Below are positions 57,295 through 64,000 of a stretch of 64,000 bases of DNA, one piece after another. Within the stretch, counting starts at the first letter, position 1; every line of letters begins with the position of its first letter. The translations under genes and the position numbers were made by a program. Origin of the DNA: Eunapius fragilis (Eukaryota; Porifera; Demospongiae; Spongillida; Spongillidae); assembly GCA_963681505.1 (NCBI GenBank), contig OY811986.1:3685922-3749921 (forward strand), read 5' to 3'. The notes below the pieces were generated by a model. That model was not told the origin of the DNA and made no database searches. It saw only the letters and a program-made list of their open reading frames with translations.

Positions 57295-57612
57295 CCAACG
57301 AATTCTGAAGCCATTGGTGTGATTTTCATTTCTTAAAAGTGTTCCTATCCCGAGTTATGCGTGGTCAAGAACAAGAAGAAGAAGAAGAACGAGAAATACG
57401 TGGGACTGGGTATGAGTTTGGAAAATAGTTTTGTTCTCTACAACCCCGCGGTTTTGTGACATCTAAAAAACACACGAAACTGCTTGTTATTGCCTTCTTG
57501 TATGATGACGACAACAAAGTAAGCCATCCACTCGTCAGGAGTCTTGTCAGAAGCGGGTCGCGTTTTTGTAATGACATTCATAATTGGGGTCAAATCCTAC
57601 ATGAGTTACTAA
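57295..57612 (-). repeat. leader repeat R, copy 3
   Basis: Shares GTGTTCCTATCCCGAGTTATG, GAAACTGCTTGTTATTGCC-like and GTCAGGAGTCTTGTCAGA-type blocks with copies 1 and 2. The outer edge carries the hairpin GAGTTAC/GTAACTC, different in stem sequence from copy 1. Confidence 0.75.
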
Positions 57613-57890
57613 CGTAACTCTTGATAGCTTAATTGGAATGTTATCTGTATGGTTTTTTAAATGCATATAAATGGAAGCCATGCTAAAATTCGGCATAGTC
57701 TTGTCGACTAATTATTAAGTATGTATGCTGTTGTTCAATCGGCTTTGTAAGATGTCCTTGAACGGATGAGAAGCTGTTGAAAGAGTCGAGCATCATGAAT
57801 TTACTCATCATATACCGCTCCTGCATAGCGCATGTTCAGTGAAAAACGTAACCTGGTTCCTATAATTGTTTTCAGCTCTAGTTATTTTTA
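57613..57890. other. no gene recognised
   Basis: AT-rich spacer between composite 3 and the next foldback. Confidence 0.4.
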
Positions 57891-59285
57891 CTTCAATTTA
57901 TTTCAATATGCAAATCTGACAACGCAAGTTTTAGTGAACAACTATATTTGAATATAAACTGAAAGTAAAAATGCATCACATGATTAACGCAGAGAGCAAT
58001 TACAAGGTTTGGCCGCATTTGTTTTTAAGTCCAGTAAACATTTACGATTCTGTCGAGCTAGAGGTGCATTTTTAGCTACTAAAAGGTTAGTGATGCTATT
58101 TCATATTACGCTCTTATTACACTGAAATGTATTTGTTTCTAAGTTATTAGATTTTAGATCTATCCAAAACTGCCCTTCTGAGGTGATAGCCCCTACTTTG
58201 CCATCAAAACATGTTGTTAAATCCAAATGGCTGAACATCATTGCCATTTTCCAATGAATTGCATTCGTAACGTGACATTTTTACAATGAATATAATTCAT
58301 TTCCCAATCGATGTATGGAAGATGCTGATGTATTTCTGTGTGAAAATTTTCAGAACCAAGCTAACAATACTGCCTCTTTCAGCTGCTCATGATGAACAGC
58401 TAGTACATCAGTAGCATGAATTTGGGTTGGCCTCAAGAAGCATCATGAGCATAAAGGAAAGAAGCAGTATTGTTCTCTTGGTTCTGAAAAGGACCGTTTA
58501 ATGTTAAATCGACAGACCATCTACGTGTAGACAAAATCAGTCAAAATCATCTACCTGTAGATGCAACTGTAAAAGTAGCTGCTCACCGGAGCGACCTTGC
58601 GTGAAAGTTAGCAATTGAGTTGTCAGAGAAGCAAAGTGTCCTACCCACATGTTGTTTAATCTGTTTAGAAGGCTCAGTAAGAAAGCAAATATTTTTTGGA
58701 GAATCTTAATACCCGAAAATTGCTTTGAAGAAGTTACACGTACGGGTAGTTGATTTTGACCAATTTTGTATAAGCGAAATAATTATATTCATGTCACTTT
58801 TCAAATGCAATTCATTGCATTATTGAAGGAATGGTAGTGAGTTTCAACCACTTGGATTTAACAGTGTTTTTTGAATGACAAAGTAGGGACTATCGTCTCA
58901 GTGGAGCAGTTTTGCCATAGATCTAACATGTAATGACTTAGAAACGAAAATATTTCAGCGTAGTAGGACTGTAAAGCGAAATGACATCGCTAACCTTTTA
59001 GTAGCTAAAAACGCACCTCTAACTCGATAAAATTATAACGATTTACCAGACTTGAAAACCGACGCGGCCAGAAGTTGTAACCACTTGCTCTTTAGGTATA
59101 CTGCAAATTTGGTATAGATCCATGCCTACATCACAAGAAATTCTCTTTTCAACTGAGGTCACTACTAGTGTTAATAACAAGAGTAAAAAGTTGCATGATG
59201 CATTTTTACTTTCAGTGTATATTGAAACGTAGTCTTGCATTGTTAGATCTGCATTTAAACTCATTGTTATTGAAATAAATTCAAG
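57891..59285. repeat. 1.39 kb foldback element
   Basis: The outer arms start CTTCAATTTATTTCAAT and end TTGAAATAAATTCAAG. Deeper blocks also pair: TGAAAGTAAAAATGCATCA, GTGCATTTTTAGCTACTAAA (58062) with TTTTAGTAGCTAAAAACGCAC (58996), and AAAACTGCCC...CCCCTACTTTG with CAAAGTAGGGACTAT. An inner hairpin (58345-58500) shares TTCAGAACCAAG and CTTGGTTCTGAA. Arms are about 600 bp with some non-pairing stretches. No coding content is seen. Confidence 0.85.
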
Positions 59286-59768
59286 CAGGTGAAATCAATA
59301 ATAGGAGCAAGTGTGATGTTTTCCCCTGTTTCATGCTCATTGGTAATTATGAATTTAAAATCATAAATACTCAGGTTTTTTAATGAGCACCGTATTCTTT
59401 TGCTGCCTTTGTCTTCCTAACTTCCTCTGCCAAGTGTCCCATCTTAGTACGTGCAGGCGTTGTTCCTGGAGCCAGGTGGTATTGCCTAACTTGCTCAGAC
59501 TAATTCAACTCACCTGTGTGTTGTGTTTCTTTTCCATGACCCACAACCTCTTTTCTATAAACATTTATTGGAATAGAATTGAAGAATTGTTCACTTTGGG
59601 CAGGATAATAATTAGAGGATCCACTTCATTATTTCTCAACATTTTCATGTACTTCATGACAGGTATGAAACTACATTTGGTTGTAGTTGATAACACGTTG
59701 ATCTATAGTGTAATGTGCATTTACATGATACTGTATATGTTAATTATTACCTAACTCTTCTTATGCAG

Positions 59769-59927
59769 TTGAAAGTTGATTGTAAAATATGCTTAGAAGG
59801 ATCAGTGGAGATGGTGTTTACTCCCTGTGGTCACATCTGTGCTTGCAGTTCATGTGCTCAACGTGTGACCAGTTGTCCTCTGTGCAGGCAGGCAATTGAA
59901 CGATCTGTTAAATTTTACCTTTCATAG
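59769..59927 (+). CDS. RING finger protein, last exon (IAP-like)
   Basis: A good acceptor, CTCTTCTTATGCAG, at about 59768 is followed by an open frame of about 52 codons to TAG at 59927: VDCKICLEGSVEMVFTPCG, HICACSSCAQR, CPLCRQAIERSVKFYLS. This is a C3HC4 RING at the very C-terminus, like the IAP family (XIAP/BIRC) and related E3 ligases, where the last ~50 residues form the RING plus a short hydrophobic tail. All eight zinc ligands are present. Upstream exons are not certain; a frame at 59385-59500 (SAKCPILVRAGVVPGARW) might be one. Likely a functional host gene. Confidence 0.7.
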   Translation: MKVDCKICLEGSVEMVFTPCGHICACSSCAQRVTSCPLCRQAIERSVKFYLS

Positions 59928-61229
59928 TTACATTGACATATCTGTAGTGTAGGCATATTGCAGTGATTGGTGTGATTACCTTACCATTTCTGATATGTGG
60001 TGAATGAATGATATTTTATTGGTTCATGCTGAAACTTGCATATCAGTGCTAATAATTTAATGTTCAAACATTGTGGGGGTGTTGTTTTGAAACATAATAT
60101 TTCTTGCATAGCAAACTGACATGGTTGTAGAGTCATTTCATCATGTCAAATCTATTGTTCAAAAGCAGGCAGTAAGCCATGCCCATACCGATATATACAA
60201 TAGGATTTGGCTCTTTGGTTAATGAAACTCACTGCCTGATCCCTTGGCAGTGGCTGCCACAGACCTAAAAATATAAATAATCTGACAACGTTGCCAACTG
60301 TTCTGAGCTTCGATGGGTATTCATACCCATGGCTCTAGCTAGAGCTTTATGGAACATGTAGAGGCCAAAAATCCTATCTCATCTCACCTCAACTAAACAG
60401 CACAATGCATGCATTTGTGTTAGCCAACAAAGATGACGACTTTAGAGGGCTTGGTTGATGTTGTTAGTCTTATTAGGATTTTTATGGTACAGTTTCCAAT
60501 GAGGTTTGTTCTGTAAAAAAGTTAAATTTTTTGTATCATAGCTATGCATATGGAACAGGCCAGCCTTTGTGGGGTACAAAATTTGGATAAATCAATATAA
60601 TTTATCTTTGCAATCATACAATACTTTCATTTGTTGCACTTGTACCCACACCATTTACCATATATGTGATGATATTTATCGATTTGCAATCATCGCTATT
60701 ACTTTAACATGTCACTTTTACAATATTCATGTGTGTGCATGCATGTGGTAGTAATTTTAGCCCATTGATGTTCACAGTGGTCGTCGTATATTAGCATTGA
60801 CACTTTATTTACACACATAGTTAAATAATAGTATTGACACTTTATTTACACACATAGTTAAATAATAGTCATAATTGGAATTCATGTATACTTCCCATGC
60901 AATAAATGGAGCATTTGGAATAATATTTACAGCTGCTCTAATATTTATTATTATGTACGATAACCACAAATGTTTATTGGCTTCTAGAATTTGATGGAGG
61001 AGGCCAATTTCAATTTCAAGCAATTAAAAAAAGTGAATACAGCTCGTGGTTTCTGTCAAGATGGACCTCACATATCGAGGCCGCTGTGCAGGCATAATTT
61101 GTCGGAGTGTCACGTAAATACACTCACACCAGATAATGTACATCGTTCAATGAATATGGTCATCCTTAAATAAGGATGATCACCATAATCTGAAATAATC
61201 AATTACACTTGGTTCATAATTGTCAAATA
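59928..61229. other. no gene; includes a 37-bp tandem duplication
   Basis: AT-rich. 60795-60868 holds two copies of TTGACACTTTATTTACACAC-containing 37-bp units. No ORF with a domain. Confidence 0.5.
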
Positions 61230-61471
61230 TATGGAACAGTGTCCAGCAAAATCACCCTTGTGATACTTCTTCAAATTTTCCAAAACAAGCAAAAAGAAAC
61301 TAAAGTTCACATTGAAATGTTAAATTCAGTAGCTTATAACTATGGATAGTCCAATTTTGGATGCGTAAGGACCATTTGATAGAGGTTCTTTGTAGTTCAC
61401 GGATAATTTTAAAAAAATTGAAAACTTGAAAAACTACCTGGAAGGGTGATTTTGCTAGACACTGCCCCATG
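61230..61471. mobile_element. MITE family B, copy 2
   Basis: Ends ATGGAACAGTGTCCAGC and AGACACTGCCCCAT. The inner sequence matches copy 1 in opposite orientation (GATAGTCCAATTTTGGATGC). A TA run follows. Confidence 0.85.
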
Positions 61472-61762
61472 TATATATATATATATACGTTGGATACAAG
61501 ATGAGGATGATGAGCTAATACTTTAGTGGTAGAAATACGTATTTGACTCCCCAAAATCAGGTTACCGGTTGGATCTCTAAAGGTGGACCATTTAGTGTGT
61601 TGAATGATTCAGTGCCACCGCAAAGCAAAACATCTTATGCATGATAACTAATTCGTAAGGATGCACCACTACCTCCCTGTATTAGCATTATTTATATTTA
61701 TACAATTAACCCCTATTCACCTGATGTCCCATACGATGGGCAAATGTCTTGCATATTTTTTT

Positions 61763-62076
61763 AGCCCTTTTTATACGTGGCCTCAGCAAACTTCGTACTA
61801 AAAATCGCGGAAGCAGGCAGTTCTCGAGTTGTTCTCGCTGGTGGTGCGTCTTTTGTAAAGGTTAACGGAAAAGATTGGGAGGTAGGGCAAAGCATATGCA
61901 CGCGAGGTACGAATGTCAAAAGTCGTGACAATCGTACCTCGCGCACATATGCTTTGCCCTAACTCCGATCCCAATCTTTCCGTTAACCTTTACAAAAAGA
62001 CGCACCACCAGCGAGAGCAACTCGAGAACTGCCTGTTTCCACGCAAGGTTTACTGAGGTCATGTATAAAAAGGGCT
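61763..62076. mobile_element. 314-bp near-perfect palindrome element
   Basis: Ends AGCCCTTTTTATACGTGG and the inverse ending AAAAAGGGCT. Arms of about 145 bp share TTTGTAAAGGTTAACGG, GCAGGCAGTTCTCGAG and TATGCTTTGCCCTA blocks around a loop near 61915-61935. Small ORFs on each strand are products of the palindrome. Confidence 0.9.
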
Positions 62077-62443
62077 TCAAAAATTGTTCCTTACGCAAGG
62101 TACTTTGGCAAAAAAAATCAAACTAACATTTAATGAACCAGTGTAAAGAGCATAATTAATGGTTTTCAAAACTGCTTTTATGTTTTCTGTAGCTTTATCC
62201 TAACTGGAGAAACGGACTGTTAAGTACAGAAAAGAGAATGTATGGCGATCAGTGTGGTAGGATTACAAAAACTGTGATCGCTATGATGCCGATCTTCAAA
62301 TTGTCATATCTTTTAACATTTCATTTCGGAACGATCAAATCAGAACATAACATTGTTGACTTTTACAAAGAATACACATATGGGAAAGGAAAATAAATAC
62401 TGGAATTTCAGCAACACTATTATATCAATGTATAATTGGGTCA

Positions 62444-63620
62444 TGATGCACAATATCAGCAAACACTTTATCTACAGTTAGGGTATCATCTTCACTTTCC
62501 TCTTCCAATTCATGAGCACTCCAATATGTTCACTACTTCTGCTGTCCCACTCTCAAGGTCAGGAGGAAAAGTTTCATTTACATTACATTTTTTAAGATGA
62601 TATCTCTAAAGTTCTTTTCAGTTTTTGACCTTGATGGTTTATCACACTTCTGTTGCTGATGCATAAGCCTTGCATGTTCTATTTCTAACCTTGCATTATC
62701 GTTAGCTTTCTGCTGCTGTCGAATATATCTAGCTCTCCCTATTGCAAATGAGATCAGTTTTTCTTGACTATGTTCATCCTTTTCTTCTAACCACTGTAGA
62801 GTTCTATTTCTTTTAGATTTGACTTTACCATCAACAAACCAATGGTTGCATTTCTCACACGTCGTATTTGATGGTCTGTTAGAGCAAGGGTTTGCTCTGA
62901 ATGCATGTTGTGTATCGGAGCTCTTGGACTTCTGTTTAGTATTTCTTCAGTAGGGTTCGATAATGCACCAGTTAGATACGGTTCAAGCTGTCTCTGCAGA
63001 ACATCAAGGACACATTGTAATGCCATAGACATTAAGATGTTGAATTGCTCCTTTTCAAGAGGTGGAATCTCACTCTGCAAGCACTCCAGAGTTTCGTCAT
63101 TCTCATTCCAGTTTCTCTGCAAAAAATTCCTCAGATGTAGTTAAAAATAATTCAGGTGCATTTACAAGGTATTGTAATCTATTGACACTTTCCTTAAGGA
63201 TGGAAACCACTCCTAAATTACTCTTACCTTCATTATTGCAATAAAACATCGTCATCCATGGTCCTGTTATTACCTTTCAAATTAATCCCAGAACTCTAAG
63301 CTGAGTTAGTATGTCATTATTTTGTTAGTCCTTTATAAGAGATGTTCTCAGAGTGGTATTATTGAGGCGCGTACTTTGCATGTAATTTAAAAATTAATCT
63401 TTCAATTGGAAAAATATTCCACTTAAGTAAAACAGAACATGAAATCTATTGCCTACATATCGCACAATCACACCAGGCATTATATTTTCTTGGCGAAGAA
63501 AATGCTTGAATCCTGCAGGATCGCCCTTGTCTTGCTTATAGCGCATCTTTGTCAGACCATGTATTAAATTACCAACCCTACAGTCACTACCAAATGTTTG
63601 TATATTTGACCATTTTCAGG
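62444..63620 (-). pseudogene. transposon-like gene of unknown family, C-terminal part
   Basis: Minus-strand order: GSDCRVGNLIHGLTKMRYK, KHFLRQENIMPGVIVRYVG and NRFHVLFYLSG (63600-63425); ILTQLRVLGLI and GPWMTMFYCN (63310-63240); VSILKESVNRLQYLVNAPEL (63215-63155); after a TTTTGCAG acceptor, SEIPPLEKEQFNILMSMALQ ... APIHNMHSEQTLALTDHQIR (63120-62850); then GKVKSKRNRTLQWLEEKDEH, ISFAIGRARYIRQQQ (62830-62690) and an acidic tail ending at 62444. 'RY.GNRFNVLF', 'TGPWM..FY' and 'NKT..WL..K' recur, from memory, in multicopy sponge and coral proteins. At least three frame changes or stops. Its start lies beyond or near the window edge. Confidence 0.5.
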
Positions 63621-64000
63621 CACAGTACTGTATGGATTTTGTTACAAGTTGCATTCATAGAAATATGATGCTTACTGTAAGAAGTTGGGTTCAGTACGTT
63701 GGTTCGCCAGGTACACTTTTTTCTTACGCATTCTTATCCTGCTAAACCTTGACAATGTCATAACCAAAAAAAATGCAGTGTACAAATTAAAAAAATTACA
63801 TTGCAGTCAAGATAGGCATGCTATATCCGTCGCTTCTTTGCTTGTTCGCATGCATTTGCATCCATCAATGCTTGGCCCCGCCTCTTTTTAACGAGTGTAG
63901 AATTTTGGAAATTTGCTTCAAACGTTGCGTAAGATGGCATGCCTTCTACAGCAGGGAATAATGCAGACACACTAGCAACATTACCATCAACAGAGAAATC
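63621..64000. other. window edge, no gene recognised
   Basis: May hold upstream exons of the minus-strand gene. A 68-residue plus-strand ORF has no recognisable domain. Confidence 0.35.

Noticed and set aside
61761-61962. Two ~60-residue ORFs on opposite strands that look related
   Set aside because: They are the two arms of the same palindrome read in both directions.

Overview
The window is eukaryotic DNA from a repeat-rich, intron-bearing invertebrate, most likely a sponge or another early-branching marine animal. This is inference. It rests on GT-AG introns, long (CA)n/(TG)n arrays, usherin-type FN3 and laminin G exons, and DNA transposons of kinds I associate with sponge and cnidarian genomes (Ginger/KRBA2-like, N-RAG-like, RecQ-bearing). 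No bacterial operon structure, rRNA, CRISPR array or convincing tRNA was seen.

Layout. 0-11.4 kb: a 0.9 kb foldback repeat, copies of a palindromic MITE (family C), two lysine/glutamate-rich 'RAEP' repeat exons, a LINE-like ORF end, a decayed Cys-rich gene, and two RecQ-helicase fragments. One RecQ fragment lies in an element with terminal inverted repeats and a perfect 9-bp target duplication. 11.5-15.6 kb: a nearly complete Ginger1-like DNA transposon (integrase plus Ulp1 protease plus PHD finger), bounded on both sides by arrays of CCGG-type hairpins. 15.6-20.9 kb: an usherin-like gene (FN3 and laminin G) with many breaks, and a 0.93 kb G-quadruplex-type minisatellite. 21.4-30 kb: two transposase-like multi-exon genes on the minus strand. 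30.5-33.3 kb: a RAG1-N-terminus-like transposon gene (zinc-binding region, RING, core fragments) running into a 0.78 kb palindrome. 33.8-42.7 kb: a broken Ty3/gypsy element split by a Penelope-like element whose 3' part contains a candidate hammerhead ribozyme. 42.9-50.6 kb: more foldbacks and TIR elements, a three-repeat zinc-ribbon gene and a gypsy relic. 51-57.6 kb: a hAT transposase (ZNF862/KIAA1586-like) interrupted by a ~1 kb RAEP composite, a gag relic and another RAEP composite. 57.9-64 kb: a 1.39 kb foldback, a RING exon, more palindromes and a further transposase-like gene.

Two themes stand out. First, most recognisable coding sequence belongs to mobile elements inserted in one another: composite into hAT, Penelope-like into gypsy, a small element into RecQ. 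Second, one composite recurs in a fixed order: a ~320 bp leader R, an exon of 15-residue KYRAEPEKKRASERE-type repeats ending in a conserved GTATGT donor, an intron piece, then a ~290 bp perfect palindrome. Its insertion into the hAT gene suggests that it moves as one unit. It is the best candidate here for an undescribed system.

Likely host genes are few: the usherin-like gene, the zinc-ribbon exon and the RING exon, with some unassigned exon candidates. Frame breaks were read by eye, so some may be sequencing errors, especially near homopolymers.
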